The notes: generated by a model not told the origin, from the sequence alone. DNA of 64,000 nucleotides from Psychromonas arctica DSM 14288 (GCF_000482725.1 NZ_KI519481.1:76930-140929); one strand, 5' to 3'; counted from the stretch's first letter, positions 9,347-19,535 are shown. Made by a program: numbers and translations.

Positions 9347-9913
9347 ATGGAAAAAATAAATCGTTCGTTATTAATCAAAGCACATACGTTACTTGCCGCT
9401 TTTATCTTACCCGTGGCAATAATGTTTTTTGTAACAGGTGCACTTTATACTTGGGGTATAAAAGGTGGAACTGAGAAAACGACTCAGGAACTACATATTA
9501 AAGCGCCTATTCAAGGGGAACTGACAGAGCTTGTAGCATTGGCAAAAAATGAATTACAAAAACAAGGTACGGGATTGCCATCAGGTAATGCCAAAATTAA
9601 AAAAATCGGCTCTTCATTTCAGCTTGAATGGAGTGGTTCAACCGTTAATGTTGTTTTAGCGCCTACATTTCAGCCTTTAGTTGTTACATTAACCATAGAA
9701 AATGCTAGTTGGTATCGACAGCTTGTACAGCTCCACAAAGCAAAAGGTGGTATTCTTTTTAAAGTCTATGCGACTGCGTTTGCCATTGCTTTACTGTTAC
9801 TCATTATCTCTGGCTTTTTGATGGCATTACAAATGCCAAAGTTACGTCAGCTAACACTCATTTCTGCTTTGCTTAGCATTGCATTATTTGTTGTCATGGT
9901 GATAAGCAGTTAA
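9347..9913 (+). CDS. PepSY-associated transmembrane protein
   Basis: A 188-residue inner-membrane protein. The first helix (about residues 8-32, starting IKAHTLLAAFILP and ending in TGALYTWG) is followed by a periplasmic domain of about 100 residues. Two C-terminal helices begin after the LHKAKGG motif, which is typical of PepSY-TM proteins. Relatives often accompany iron or siderophore reductases, but no such gene lies nearby. I chose the ATG at 9347. A TTG at 9299 would add 16 charged residues ahead of the first helix and has no better ribosome-binding site. The molecular role is unknown. Confidence 0.75.
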   Translation: MEKINRSLLIKAHTLLAAFILPVAIMFFVTGALYTWGIKGGTEKTTQELHIKAPIQGELTELVALAKNELQKQGTGLPSGNAKIKKIGSSFQLEWSGSTVNVVLAPTFQPLVVTLTIENASWYRQLVQLHKAKGGILFKVYATAFAIALLLLIISGFLMALQMPKLRQLTLISALLSIALFVVMVISS

Positions 9914-10423
9914 GTTTTTTATAAACAATATATTGATAACTTATTGCAAGCCTATCAACGTTCACTATTTGTCATAACAACGCCACCTTTTAGCTATTTC
10001 ACTCTATAGATCTAAGGAAGGTGCAATCAGGCTGCCACGCTGAGTTTAATTGTCGGTAGCCTGAATCTTGGATAGCCGACAGTGAGTAGTCAAGTTCTGG
10101 GAAGTTCTGGATTTGAATTGCTGGCAATCCATAAACTTTGGTTGATGATTATTTACAAACTATCTTTTAAAGATGCATATTGTTGCACTTGGAGTTGGTT
10201 TGTTATTACTCAATCTCGCTAATCACCAATCTTCCTGTCTGATACGCCTTACTATTATTTTATTTCCTGATGTGTTCACCGGGTTTTATTGTGTGGTGAA
10301 AGTTGTTACCTTGTATGTCCTGCTCAGTTTCTACATTAGTCTATCGTTGTTAGTGGTTGGTGGATATTTAACCAATTCGTTTCTTGCCTAATTTCAGCCC
10401 TTAGTTGATGTAGGTCTTATCTT
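9914..10423. other. intergenic, no gene supported
   Basis: Contains imperfect stem-loops near 10029-10082, such as GTCGGTA paired with TAGCCGAC. A hydrophobic 72-codon frame (10173-10391) has no ribosome-binding site, and I do not accept it as a gene. Nothing else is recognisable. Confidence 0.4.
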
Positions 10424-10457
10424 TGACATAAATATTACCCTTGTCATGTTTATGTCA
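10424..10457. promoter_or_regulatory. inverted repeat, candidate operator of polyamine-type ABC operon
   Basis: Perfect 9-base arms TGACATAAA (10424-10432) and TTTATGTCA (10449-10457), centres about 25 bases apart. The first arm overlaps a TTGACA -35-like hexamer. It lies 73 bases before the first gene of the ABC operon. The geometry suits a dimeric repressor or activator; no regulator is encoded alongside. Confidence 0.45.
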
Positions 10458-10529
10458 CAATTTTTTGCTTATATTGATTCTCCTAATTGGTATTACTTTT
10501 AGTCAAAACAGACATCTATGGAGAGAATA

Positions 10530-11600
10530 ATGCAAATTTCAAATTGTAAGTCACTAATTGCAGTCGGTTTTACCTTATGTATAACAGCACAATCAGTAAA
10601 TGCTGAAACACTGCGCTTATTGACGTGGGGCGGTTATGCACCTAAAGCCGTTGTTGATATGTTTAAAGCCGAAACTGGAATAGATGTTGAGGTGACTAAA
10701 TCTAATAATGAAGACATGATTGCTAAGCTTTCAGCAACGCGTGGTGGTGGCTTTGATCTGGTTCAACCTAGCCAAGATAGAATCGCGAGTGCGCAAGCTG
10801 AGTTTAATATCTATAAACCGATTGATTTATCTAAGATAGATAATAAGTTGTTTGTCACGAGTATGCTTGACTCAACATTAAAGTCATCAATGTATGACGG
10901 TAAACCTTATGGTGTACCGCACATCTGGGGCACTTCTGGTTTAATTGTAAACTCTGAAAAAGCCGCTGATGTGAAAGATTATGCAGACCTATGTAACGAT
11001 GCTTATAAGGGCAAAGTGACTTACCGTTTAAAACGTCCTACTTTAATCGCATTTGCATTTTCTATGGGGCTAGACCCATTTGCAGCTTATAACGATCCTG
11101 TAGAGTATGAAAAGATCATGTTACAAGTGCAAGATAAGTTAATCAGCTGTAAAGGTAACGTTAAAGCCTATTGGTCTGGTGGTGATGCCATGAAAAACTT
11201 AATGCGTAGTGATGAAACTGTTGCTGCTATGGCTTGGGATGCGGGCGGTTGGCAATTACATGATGATAATAAAGCGATTAACTTTGTTGCTCCAACATCG
11301 GGTGCATTAGGTTGGATCGATGCATTTGTAATACCGCGTAAAAGCAAAAATGAAGCGGCCGCTTATAAATGGATAAACTTTGTTATGCAACCCAAAATAG
11401 CGGCGTTGATCACTGATTCTGCTGGTAATTTCACTGCTTCAAAAGGTGCTGATGAATTCGTTAATGCACCACTAAGAGCTAAGTATCAATCAAGCTTTGA
11501 TACTGCGTCTGTTGACAACATTAAATGGTATCCACCTGTGCCTGCTGGTTTAGAAATAATTGAAGGCAAAGTATTAGATCGCGTTAAAGCGGCAAAATAG
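10530..11600 (+). CDS. polyamine-type ABC transporter substrate-binding protein
   Basis: Periplasmic binding protein of the spermidine/putrescine (PotD) family, 356 residues. It has a cleavable signal peptide ending in VNA-ETLRL at about residue 25. The mature start LLTWGGY corresponds to the family's ligand-contacting Trp/Tyr segment. The region AMAWDAGGWQL replaces the MWNGE-type segment of true PotD, so the ligand may differ (putrescine-like amine or another cation). The ATG at 10530 follows GGAGAG, whereas the upstream ATG at 10518 overlaps that site. It is the first gene of an operon in binding-ATPase-permease-permease order, the reverse of the second pot operon in this window. Confidence 0.85.
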   Translation: MQISNCKSLIAVGFTLCITAQSVNAETLRLLTWGGYAPKAVVDMFKAETGIDVEVTKSNNEDMIAKLSATRGGGFDLVQPSQDRIASAQAEFNIYKPIDLSKIDNKLFVTSMLDSTLKSSMYDGKPYGVPHIWGTSGLIVNSEKAADVKDYADLCNDAYKGKVTYRLKRPTLIAFAFSMGLDPFAAYNDPVEYEKIMLQVQDKLISCKGNVKAYWSGGDAMKNLMRSDETVAAMAWDAGGWQLHDDNKAINFVAPTSGALGWIDAFVIPRKSKNEAAAYKWINFVMQPKIAALITDSAGNFTASKGADEFVNAPLRAKYQSSFDTASVDNIKWYPPVPAGLEIIEGKVLDRVKAAK

Positions 11601-11699
11601 CATTCAGTGTTTTAATTAGCCTTATTTAGGTGTAACTTTGGTTGCACCTAAATTTTTTATTTATTGTAAAACCCATTCAATCATTAATTAGGAATTCAT

Positions 11700-12815
11700 T
11701 TGCTTAATCATACGGATTTTGATTTGCAATGCACTGATCTCGTTAGACAGTTTGATGATTTCACTGCCGTTGACCAAGTCTCATTTGCCATTAAAAAGGG
11801 CAGTTTCTTTTCTATTTTAGGCCCTTCAGGCTGCGGTAAAACCACTCTGCTACGTATGTTAGCAGGATTTGATGATCCAACATCGGGTGATATTTTTATC
11901 AAAGGTAAATCGATGATTGGCGTACCGCCCAATAAGCGGCCAGTTAATATGGTCTTCCAGCATTTAGCGCTTTTCCCGAATATGAATGTGTCAGAAAATA
12001 TTGCCTATGGTTTACACCGTCAAGGCATTAATAAAGTTGAAATAAAGCACAAAGTAGAGCAAGTTTTAGCACGAGTTAACTTGAGCGGTAGCGGACAAAA
12101 GAAAATATCACAATTATCTGGTGGGCAGAAACAACGTATTGCGATTGCTCGATGTTTGGTGTTGAATCCAGATGTTTTATTGTTGGATGAACCGTTAGGC
12201 GCATTAGATTTGAAGTTGCGCGAACACATGAAAGTGGAACTGAAAAAGCTGCAACAAGAATTCGAGACCACCTTTGTTTATATTACTCACGACCAATCTG
12301 AAGCATTGGTAATGAGTGATCAGGTTGCGGTGATGAATCATGGTCAATTCCAACAAGTCGGTGACCCTCAACAATTATATTTTCAACCAGATAATGCCTT
12401 TGTAGCAGGCTTTGTTGGTGATAGTAATAAATGGTCGGCGACTGTGATTGATATTTTATCGGATTCATTACAAGTAAAAACAACAACGGGATTGATCCTA
12501 TACGCACAAAAATCGAATGAGAAAGCCTTTATTATTGGTTCTGAAGTGGAAGTGTTTATACGTCCGGAGGCTATCCATATCTCACAGGTGTCGACAGCTA
12601 AAGCAGATCAAAACCAATTAACGGCTACAGTGAATAATATTTTATTCGATGGTGCAAATAGCCAATTATTAGTTGAGGAGCAAACCTCTCGAGAAGAGAT
12701 AAAGGTTAAATTGCCTCAAACTGCAGAGTTCATACATTTAAAGAAAGGTGACAATTTACAGATCTCATTTCCTAAGCAGCAAGTTAACGTTTTTCCTAAA
12801 TTACAGGATAAATAA
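11700..12815 (+). CDS. polyamine-type ABC transporter ATPase
   Basis: Cytoplasmic ATPase of the importer, PotA/PotG family, 371 residues. It has Walker A (GPSGCGKTT, about residues 41-49), a Q-loop in VFQHLALFP, signature LSGGQ, Walker B LLLDEP and the switch histidine in YITHDQ. It ends in a TOBE-type domain from about residue 240 that commonly carries regulation. All catalytic motifs are canonical. The start is a TTG with TTAGGA six bases upstream, and no in-frame ATG lies near the expected N-terminus. Five bases separate it from the first permease gene, so the two are cotranscribed. Confidence 0.88.
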   Translation: MLNHTDFDLQCTDLVRQFDDFTAVDQVSFAIKKGSFFSILGPSGCGKTTLLRMLAGFDDPTSGDIFIKGKSMIGVPPNKRPVNMVFQHLALFPNMNVSENIAYGLHRQGINKVEIKHKVEQVLARVNLSGSGQKKISQLSGGQKQRIAIARCLVLNPDVLLLDEPLGALDLKLREHMKVELKKLQQEFETTFVYITHDQSEALVMSDQVAVMNHGQFQQVGDPQQLYFQPDNAFVAGFVGDSNKWSATVIDILSDSLQVKTTTGLILYAQKSNEKAFIIGSEVEVFIRPEAIHISQVSTAKADQNQLTATVNNILFDGANSQLLVEEQTSREEIKVKLPQTAEFIHLKKGDNLQISFPKQQVNVFPKLQDK

Positions 12816-12820
12816 TCAAG

Positions 12821-13696
12821 ATGATGACGAAAGGAAAATCAAAAACACCACTTAAATTAGGCTTATTACTATTACTTTGCCCGCTTTTATTATGGTTAGT
12901 ATTGTTAGTTATTTTACCGCAGCTGACCATGTTAAATATTTCGTTACAAGAACGTATCGCGCCACGCATTTACGAATATGGTTTTAGTAATTATATAGAA
13001 TTTTTTACTGAGCCTCTCTATTGGAATACCTTCTTACGCACCGCTGTGATGTCGATTATCGCCACTGTATTAACGTTAATCATTGCTTTTCCAATCTCAT
13101 ATTACATCGCAAAAATGTTACGAGGCCGAGCTAAAGGATTATTGTTGGTGCTTTGTTTGATCCCATTTTGGGTCAGTGAGTTAGTGCGAACTTATGGTTG
13201 GATGATTTTGTTACGTGAAAGTGGCGTAGTCAGCTCCTTCTTACAATATATAGGTATGACAGAAGGACCTATTGAGTTCCTTTATACCGATGCCACTATT
13301 ATGTTGGGGTTAGTTTATAGCAGCATGTTATTTATGGTTGTGCCGTTAACATCTACATTAGAAAGTCTCGATGATAGTTATATTGAAGCGGGATATGACT
13401 TAGGGGGCAATGGTTTGTCTGTGTTTTGGCAAATCATTGTGCCGCATGCCAAACCTGCGATTGTATCCGGCTGTATTGTGGTATTTATGTTGACCTTAGG
13501 TAACTATTTAACGCCTATCTTACTGGGTGGTAAATCCAGCCTATGGTTTACGGAGCAGATATTTACACAATTTATCACTCGTTTTAACTGGCAACAAGGC
13601 TCGGCATTTGGTGTTTTACTATTAAGTATTTCTTCTTTAATTGTGTGGCTGGGGTTAAAGCTTAGTCGTCAATCATTCAGTAAAGTAATGTCTTAG
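12821..13696 (+). CDS. polyamine-type ABC transporter permease 1 (PotB/PotH-like)
   Basis: Inner-membrane permease of 291 residues with about six membrane helices. The coupling-helix (EAA) motif reads IEAGYDLGGNGLSVFWQ around residues 187-203 and binds the ATPase. It pairs with the next gene as a heterodimer. The segment IPFWVSELVRTYGW matches the conserved stretch of PotB-type permeases. Two adjacent ATG codons open the frame, and I use the first. Confidence 0.87.
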   Translation: MMTKGKSKTPLKLGLLLLLCPLLLWLVLLVILPQLTMLNISLQERIAPRIYEYGFSNYIEFFTEPLYWNTFLRTAVMSIIATVLTLIIAFPISYYIAKMLRGRAKGLLLVLCLIPFWVSELVRTYGWMILLRESGVVSSFLQYIGMTEGPIEFLYTDATIMLGLVYSSMLFMVVPLTSTLESLDDSYIEAGYDLGGNGLSVFWQIIVPHAKPAIVSGCIVVFMLTLGNYLTPILLGGKSSLWFTEQIFTQFITRFNWQQGSAFGVLLLSISSLIVWLGLKLSRQSFSKVMS

Positions 13697-13706
13697 GAGA
13701 CGCAAT

Positions 13707-14570
13707 ATGATCCCATCGATTCCTCAGTCAGCACTCTTTAAATCTAGTTTTAGGCTCTATGCTTTTATATTCTTTGCTTTTTTGATGGCTCCTTTAGTGG
13801 TTGTTGCTGTATTTGCATTCAATGACAGTATGTTTCCCTCTTTGCCTTGGCATGGTTTTACCTGGGATTGGTTTTTCTCCGATCAAGAGCCTATGTTGGG
13901 CTTATTTCATGATCCTCAGTTATATCAATCAATCGCAACGAGCTTCCTCGTTGCAACTTGCACCACGGTTTTGGCTGTGGCGTTAGCTATCAATAATGCT
14001 TTTTTGTTTGAGCGGGCAACATTTCGCGGAAAAAGTGTTTTATATATGTTGATGTTATTACCTTTGGTAATACCAGGGGTTATTTTAGGCGTCTCAATTT
14101 TAATTATGAGTTCAAGTATTGCTAATTATTTTGACGATGTCTGGGCTATCGATATTGAGTTATTAAGGCCAGGTTTGGCATTGGTCGTGATTGGCCAATT
14201 TGCTTTTATTACGACGATTTGTACTTTAATTGTTGCTGCAAGATTGCGTAGCTTTGATTTAAGCTTAGAGGAAGCTGCTTTGAACTTGGGAGCAAGTAAG
14301 TTACAAGCGATACGTACTATTACTATTCCGTATTTATTACCTGCAATTATTGGTGCTGCCGTGATCAGTTTTTTAATGTCTTTCGAAAACTTCAATACTA
14401 CTTTGATGTTAGTTGGCTCGGACAGTCCTTTAACCATTACGCTTTATGACCGCTTACGAGAGGGGGCGACACCGGTTATTAATGTTGTGTCATTATTGTT
14501 AATGCTAGCAAGTGTGGTATTGGCTTTAGGTAATTACTTTTTAACAGGAAGGAAAAGTACTGTTAAGTAA
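13707..14570 (+). CDS. polyamine-type ABC transporter permease 2 (PotC/PotI-like)
   Basis: Second permease, 287 residues, with about six helices and an EAA loop EEAALNLGASKLQAIRT near residues 190-206. FAFNDS after the first helix is typical of the PotC branch. A strong AGGAG lies seven bases before the ATG, and the gap to the preceding gene is ten bases. It ends the operon. No clear terminator is visible in the 288 bases that follow. Confidence 0.87.
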   Translation: MIPSIPQSALFKSSFRLYAFIFFAFLMAPLVVVAVFAFNDSMFPSLPWHGFTWDWFFSDQEPMLGLFHDPQLYQSIATSFLVATCTTVLAVALAINNAFLFERATFRGKSVLYMLMLLPLVIPGVILGVSILIMSSSIANYFDDVWAIDIELLRPGLALVVIGQFAFITTICTLIVAARLRSFDLSLEEAALNLGASKLQAIRTITIPYLLPAIIGAAVISFLMSFENFNTTLMLVGSDSPLTITLYDRLREGATPVINVVSLLLMLASVVLALGNYFLTGRKSTVK

Positions 14571-14858
14571 ATAAAGCAGGATGTTGCTTACGTGTAAGGT
14601 TGTAAGCTGTGAGGGCAAGTCGTTGGTCGCTATATCGAAATAGGCCTTAGAAGTTCCTTCTTGGTGTTATATGCCTTCTCTGCTTGTTAGAGCCACTTCT
14701 ATATTCTTAGCTGTGGTTATGCGTTATCGGCGGGTAGTGACTTTCTTCATCTGAAAAAGTGATCAAATAACATTACACTCGATTTGTTGTATCATAGTCT
14801 AATAAAATAATGCCTCATAATATTACATTAGTGTTTCATTAGTACAGGCCTGGTATAT

Positions 14859-15437
14859 TTATAAAACAATTTCTCTACGACAGTCATTTACTTCCACACC
14901 TAAAAAAGATCCTAATAACTCAGCATCTTGTAGCAATTGTTGTTGATCATTGTGATTCAAAATATTAATTCTTCGTCCATGTTCAGTTAATAAATTCAGC
15001 TCATAACAGGCGTAGTTTAATGCATGTTTACGTTGAATAACTTTATTGTTTATTTGCAAAGAGATAATATTTTTGAGTTTAACGTCCCGGTCTTTATGGT
15101 TATTAAACACTCCTGTTTTTCGATCAAAACTAACTCGGCTTAGAAATGGTTGAATTAATGAGATGCCGAAAGTGCATATTGCAATACCAAATCCCCCCAG
15201 AAATATGGCAAAGTCATATTTACTTAAAACCAATAACTGGTAAGTTGCAAGGCTCATTAAAAATATCCCCACAACAATATAAATGACACAAAATAACATA
15301 GCAGTGATAGTCGGGCGTAAAAATGCAATATCACCCATTACGACTGCTTTATGTGATAAAAACTTAGGGCCATCACGAAGTAATGTGCGGGTTAAATCAA
15401 TGGTTACAGTTTCTGTTTCGTTATCATTTTCGTTCAT
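14859..15437 (-). CDS. hypothetical two-helix membrane protein
   Basis: A 192-residue protein of no recognised family. From the chosen start, an acidic N-terminus (MNENDNETETVT) leads to two hydrophobic helices at about residues 46-67 and 73-95. A soluble C-terminal domain of some 95 residues follows, containing FDRKTG and a basic stretch. This layout resembles small bacterial PH-like membrane proteins, but I cannot confirm it. I chose the ATG at 15437, preceded by AAGGAAGG. The longer frame to 15551 would read through the terminator hairpin of the neighbouring symporter gene. Confidence 0.6.
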   Translation of the reverse strand: MNENDNETETVTIDLTRTLLRDGPKFLSHKAVVMGDIAFLRPTITAMLFCVIYIVVGIFLMSLATYQLLVLSKYDFAIFLGGFGIAICTFGISLIQPFLSRVSFDRKTGVFNNHKDRDVKLKNIISLQINNKVIQRKHALNYACYELNLLTEHGRRINILNHNDQQQLLQDAELLGSFLGVEVNDCRREIVL

Positions 15438-15550
15438 ATACCTTCCTTGTATATCATGTGCCATCGTCATCATTGAAAGAAATAAAGTGCACTTGGTAAT
15501 ATTTGTTATGTACAAAATACATACAAGACAAGTAATAAGTATCCTATACA

Positions 15551-15576
15551 AAAAAACTCACCGAAGTGAGTTTTTT
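15551..15576 (-). terminator. terminator of the Na+/alanine symporter gene
   Basis: AAAAAACTCAC, loop CGAA, GTGAGTTTTTT: an 11-base perfect stem whose outer part supplies the T-tract on either strand. It lies 74 bases after the symporter stop codon on the minus strand. Confidence 0.85.
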
Positions 15577-15649
15577 ATTCAATATGCTTAACAAAAACGG
15601 CTAATTAACTGTTTTATGCTAACGATTCTACAAAGATAAGTCAGTGCAG

Positions 15650-17215
15650 TTATTTTGTATCGTAAGTTTTTATCTCGCCAGATTTAATACGAGCAATAAA
15701 TGAATGTAATTCTTTTTTCACGATTGGCATTAAGAAGTATAAACCAATGATATTGAAGATAGACATTGCAAATAAAGCCGCATCAGAGAAGTCAATAACA
15801 GCACCAAACTGAATGGTCGCACCAAGAACTACAAATAAACAGAAAAGAACCTTGAAAATAAACTCTGTTGATTTACCTTCTCCAAATAGGTAAGTCCATG
15901 CTTTTAAGCCGTAATATGACCAAGAAATCATTGTTGAGAAAGCGAACATAATAACAGCTAACGCTAATAGGTATTTGAAAACACCTGCCGTCTCTGTAAA
16001 TGATGCTGCTGTTAATGTTACGCCTGTTAAACCGTTGCCGTCAAAAGGTGCAACGTTTAATCCTGCAATGATGATAACTAATGCCGTCATTGTACAAATA
16101 ACAACGGTATCAATGAATGGTTCTAATAAAGAAACAAGACCTTCAGTGACTGGCTCTTTAGTTTTAACTGCGGAGTGAGCAATCGCTGCCGAACCGACCC
16201 CTGCTTCATTAGAGAAGGTCGCACGTTTTAGACCTTGAATCAATGCTCCAATGAAACCACCAACAACACCTGCGCCAGTGAAAGCACCTTCAACGATAGA
16301 GGCAAAAGCAGGACCTACTTGATCAATATTTGAAACAATAACAATCAGTGCCATGCCTACATATAAAGCCGCCATCCATGGAACAATTCGCTCTGTTACC
16401 GATGCAATTGAAGGCATACCACCTACAATAACTGAAAATACTAATGAAGCCAGTACAATACCAGTAATGACACCATATTCACTTGGTACATCAAAGGCAT
16501 ACGTTAACATTGCATGTGCTTGATTCGCTTGGAACATGTTACCTGCTCCTAACGTTGCCAAAATACACATTAATGCAAAACCAATCGCTAATATTTTACC
16601 TAAACCACCGAGGCCTTTTTCACTTAGCCCTTGGCTTAAGTAATACATTGGGCCACCAGATACCACGCCCGATGGTAAAATAGTTCTGTATTTCACACCT
16701 AAAGTACATTCACAAAATTTAGACGCCATGCCCAGAAGACCACATAAGATCATCCAGAAAGTTGCGCCTGGGCCACCAATTGCAAGTGCCACACCTACGC
16801 CGGCAATATTACCAAGACCAACAGTACCTGAAAGTGCTGTCGTTAATGCTTGGAAGTGAGAAACTTCACCTTCTTCTTTAGAATTAGGATCTGTATATTT
16901 GCCTTTTATAATATTTATCGCTAGTCCAACGCGTTTAAATTGTACAAAGCCAAAATAAATAGTGAAGATTAAGGCTGCGACTAATAACCAACCAACGATT
17001 AACGGAAAGCTTGCTTCACCAATAGGAACACTTTTAAAGATTAAACTTACAAACCAACCTGTGTAATCACTAAAAAAGCCATCAACAGACTTACTTAGAG
17101 AATCAACTGCTTGTCCAAACTCACTCATTTCTTCAGCCAAAGCGGTAGTGCTAAAGGCTAATAGAAAGAGGGGCATAAATTTTCTTGTTTTTATCATGTT
17201 TATTTCCTTATACAT
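15650..17215 (-). CDS. sodium:alanine symporter, AGCS family
   Basis: Inner-membrane Na+-coupled alanine/glycine importer, about 515-521 residues. Family signatures include GTVGLGNIAGVGVALAIGGPG around residue 130 and FSNEAGVGSAAIAHS around 315, the conserved AGCS substrate/Na+ region. An N-terminal signal-like helix ending in ALAEE precedes about ten further helices. An 18-base tandem duplication covers the ribosome-binding site and start codon, so translation may begin at 17215 or at 17197. The second gives the cleaner signal-like N-terminus, MIKTRKFMP. With alanine dehydrogenase elsewhere in the window it would support use of alanine. Confidence 0.93.
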   Translation of the reverse strand: MYKEINMIKTRKFMPLFLLAFSTTALAEEMSEFGQAVDSLSKSVDGFFSDYTGWFVSLIFKSVPIGEASFPLIVGWLLVAALIFTIYFGFVQFKRVGLAINIIKGKYTDPNSKEEGEVSHFQALTTALSGTVGLGNIAGVGVALAIGGPGATFWMILCGLLGMASKFCECTLGVKYRTILPSGVVSGGPMYYLSQGLSEKGLGGLGKILAIGFALMCILATLGAGNMFQANQAHAMLTYAFDVPSEYGVITGIVLASLVFSVIVGGMPSIASVTERIVPWMAALYVGMALIVIVSNIDQVGPAFASIVEGAFTGAGVVGGFIGALIQGLKRATFSNEAGVGSAAIAHSAVKTKEPVTEGLVSLLEPFIDTVVICTMTALVIIIAGLNVAPFDGNGLTGVTLTAASFTETAGVFKYLLALAVIMFAFSTMISWSYYGLKAWTYLFGEGKSTEFIFKVLFCLFVVLGATIQFGAVIDFSDAALFAMSIFNIIGLYFLMPIVKKELHSFIARIKSGEIKTYDTK

Positions 17216-17230
17216 GTTTATTTCCTTATA
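17195..17230 (-). repeat. tandem 18-base duplication of ribosome-binding site and start codon
   Basis: On the minus strand TATAAGGAAATAAACATG occurs twice in direct succession (17230-17213 and 17212-17195). Each copy has AAGGA followed by ATG at the same spacing. Eighteen bases is a multiple of three, so both starts are in the same frame. Confidence 0.95.
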
Positions 17231-18083
17231 TAAAATTGCAGTGATATTAGTTGTTTAAAGTCAAAGCGTATTCAGCATAAATAGTGTAAATGATTTAAGC
17301 CAGTGTTATTGACTATTTTCATTAATTTTTAAGGATTAAAAATTATATTCAACCAATATAGATGTTAAATTTAGGTTAAAAGTCTGTTTTTATTATTGTG
17401 TGAAGCAGAACGCCCTGAATTTAAACTATTGTGAAGTTGAACTGGATTCCTCCTATTTTACCATCAATGCCAATGGTCGTTTAAGGTTGTTTCGCTAACC
17501 CTATTAAATATGCCGTGATCATGCAGCTAGTTGTTTTTACGTTGGTTATTAATGTAAAACATGTTTAATTAAAAGTATAAGCCTGATCTCGAACTCATCT
17601 ACCACTGTTTCTCAGCTAACAACCTGCTACTATTTTAACCTTTATGATACAGCTATTAGTTGTTAACGGTTTAACAACTTAATAACATTTTTTATTGTAT
17701 TACATTGATATCTATTGATTATTTCCAGAGTATTTTCACTATTGTTTGCTATTTATTAAAAGCGAATTAAAATAGCGCCGGATTTAAACCACTTTCATTT
17801 CTCCTAGTGTTGGTCTGGTTCTGAGTAACAGCAATCACAGAATTATCCAGCCTTCACAAATAGATGCCCATTCAGCGCATCTTGTCGGGATCAAGAAATA
17901 CTCACTACCGTTTAAATATTTTATTTGTTAGATAAATTAACCTCAAATGATGCATTCAAAAATTATATCAATCGATATTGGTGTTTTTTTTTGCTATTAC
18001 TATTGCTATTTTAAGTGCAATAGATGAGGTGATTGACTATACAAAAATAGTTAAAAGGTAAATATACCAAGGATATAGACACC
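17231..18083. other. 853-base divergent intergenic region, no gene found
   Basis: It separates the alanine symporter (minus) from the nucleobase permease (plus). It is AT-rich. I looked for the CGCCGAAGG-type core of a glycine riboswitch upstream of the symporter and did not find it. No strong hairpin or coding frame stands out. Its length could hide an unrecognised small RNA. Confidence 0.5.
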
Positions 18084-19466
18084 ATGCTTGAACAGCATAG
18101 TAAGACTAAAACACAACGAAATTCTGATCTTATATATCGTTTAGATGATCGACCGCCACTGCCTGAAACGCTTTTTGCAGCGACTCAACACTTGTTAGCT
18201 ATGTTTGTTGCAGTGATCACACCCTCTTTAATTATATGCCAAGCATTAGGTTTACCTGCCAGTGATACTAATACTATTGTTAGCATGTCATTGTTTGCTT
18301 CCGGCATTGCTTCTTTTATTCAAATACGTACCTTTGGTCCGATAGGCTCTGGTTTATTGTCAATTCAAGGTACTAGTTTTAATTTTTTAGGTCCGATCAT
18401 TGGTGCTGGTTTAGCCCTTAAAGCAGGCGGTGCGGATATTAGTACTATGATGGCCGCTATCTTCGGTACCATTCTATTTGCCTCATTAACCGAAGTATTT
18501 ATCTCTCGTGTGCTACAACATACACAACGTATTATTACACCGCTTGTGTCAGGTATTGTTGTTACGTTAATTGGTCTGACATTGATCCAAATTGGTTTAA
18601 CCTCAATGGGAGGTGGTTATGCAGCGATTGAAGATGGTAGTTTCGGTAGCCTTGATAATTTAATGCTGGCGGGGACCGTATTAGGTTTTATTGTGTTGTT
18701 GAATCGCGTAAAACATCCTTATTTACGAGTTTCATCGATCGTTATTGCAATGATAGCTGGTACGGTATTAGCTTGGTTTATGGGAATGTTAAATGCAGCG
18801 GACACACCTGATACAGCTTTAATTGCCGTTCCGTCGGTTATGCAATATGGCTTAGATTTTGATTGGGGGTTATTAATTCCATTGGTGATTGTATTTGCGG
18901 TGACGTCATTAGAAGCGATCGGCGATATTACAGCTACTTCTGAAACATCTGAACAACCGGTTGCTGGGCCACTTTATTTAAAACGTCTTAAAGGTGGTGT
19001 GTTAGCAGATGGTGTAAACTCAGCTATTGCTTCCTTATTAAATAGTTTCCCTAATTCTACCTTTAGCCAAAATAACGGAATTATTCAGTTAACGGGAGTT
19101 GCTAGTCGCTACATCGGTTATTTTGTGGCGGGTATGTTGGTATTACTGGGGTTATTTCCTGGTGTTGCAAACTTAGTACAATTAATTCCTGAACCAGTAT
19201 TAGGCGGCGCGACGGTGGTGATGTTTGGTACCATTGCAGCTTCGGGGATTCGTATTATTTCTCGTTGTGAGCTGGATCGACGTGCTATTTTGATCATGGC
19301 ACTATCATTCTCAATGGGATTAGGGATTGGCCAAAACCCTGAAATTCTTCAGTTCATGCCGGACTGGGTGAAAAGTGTTTTATCTTCTGGTATGGCTGCA
19401 GGTGGTATTACAGCTATTTTCTTAAACTTAGTCTTACCTGAAGAACCAAAGCAAAAAAATGATTAG
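18084..19466 (+). CDS. NCS2 family purine/xanthine permease
   Basis: Inner-membrane proton-coupled nucleobase symporter, 460 residues with the 14-helix NCS2 pattern. Diagnostic segments are the QHLLAMF motif near residue 35, the conserved Glu in [12 protein letters not shown] near 280, and [19 protein letters not shown] near 322, which corresponds to the XanQ signature. It is closest by eye to the xanthine/uric acid branch (XanQ/UacT-like). The ATG follows AAGGATATAGACACC. It is monocistronic with a strong terminator. Substrate assignment within the purines is uncertain. Confidence 0.88.
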   Translation: MLEQHSKTKTQRNSDLIYRLDDRPPLPETLFAATQHLLAMFVAVITPSLIICQALGLPASDTNTIVSMSLFASGIASFIQIRTFGPIGSGLLSIQGTSFNFLGPIIGAGLALKAGGADISTMMAAIFGTILFASLTEVFISRVLQHTQRIITPLVSGIVVTLIGLTLIQIGLTSMGGGYAAIEDGSFGSLDNLMLAGTVLGFIVLLNRVKHPYLRVSSIVIAMIAGTVLAWFMGMLNAADTPDTALIAVPSVMQYGLDFDWGLLIPLVIVFAVTSLEAIGDITATSETSEQPVAGPLYLKRLKGGVLADGVNSAIASLLNSFPNSTFSQNNGIIQLTGVASRYIGYFVAGMLVLLGLFPGVANLVQLIPEPVLGGATVVMFGTIAASGIRIISRCELDRRAILIMALSFSMGLGIGQNPEILQFMPDWVKSVLSSGMAAGGITAIFLNLVLPEEPKQKND

Positions 19467-19491
19467 AACAATTTTTTAACTTGCTTTCGAT

Positions 19492-19535
19492 AACCGTATT
19501 GCTAAGCCATCCACAGCAATACGGTTTCATTTTTT
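19492..19535 (+). terminator. terminator of the NCS2 permease gene
   Basis: Perfect 12-base stem AACCGTATTGCT / AGCAATACGGTT (19492-19503 and 19515-19526) with an 11-base loop, followed by TCATTTTTT. Confidence 0.88.

Noticed and set aside
10173-10391. 72-codon hydrophobic frame
   Set aside because: No ribosome-binding site, no recognisable family, and hydrophobicity is expected by chance in T-rich sequence.
17231-17800. Glycine riboswitch upstream of the alanine symporter
   Set aside because: Such riboswitches precede AGCS symporters in Vibrio, but the conserved core and paired-aptamer pattern are not present here.
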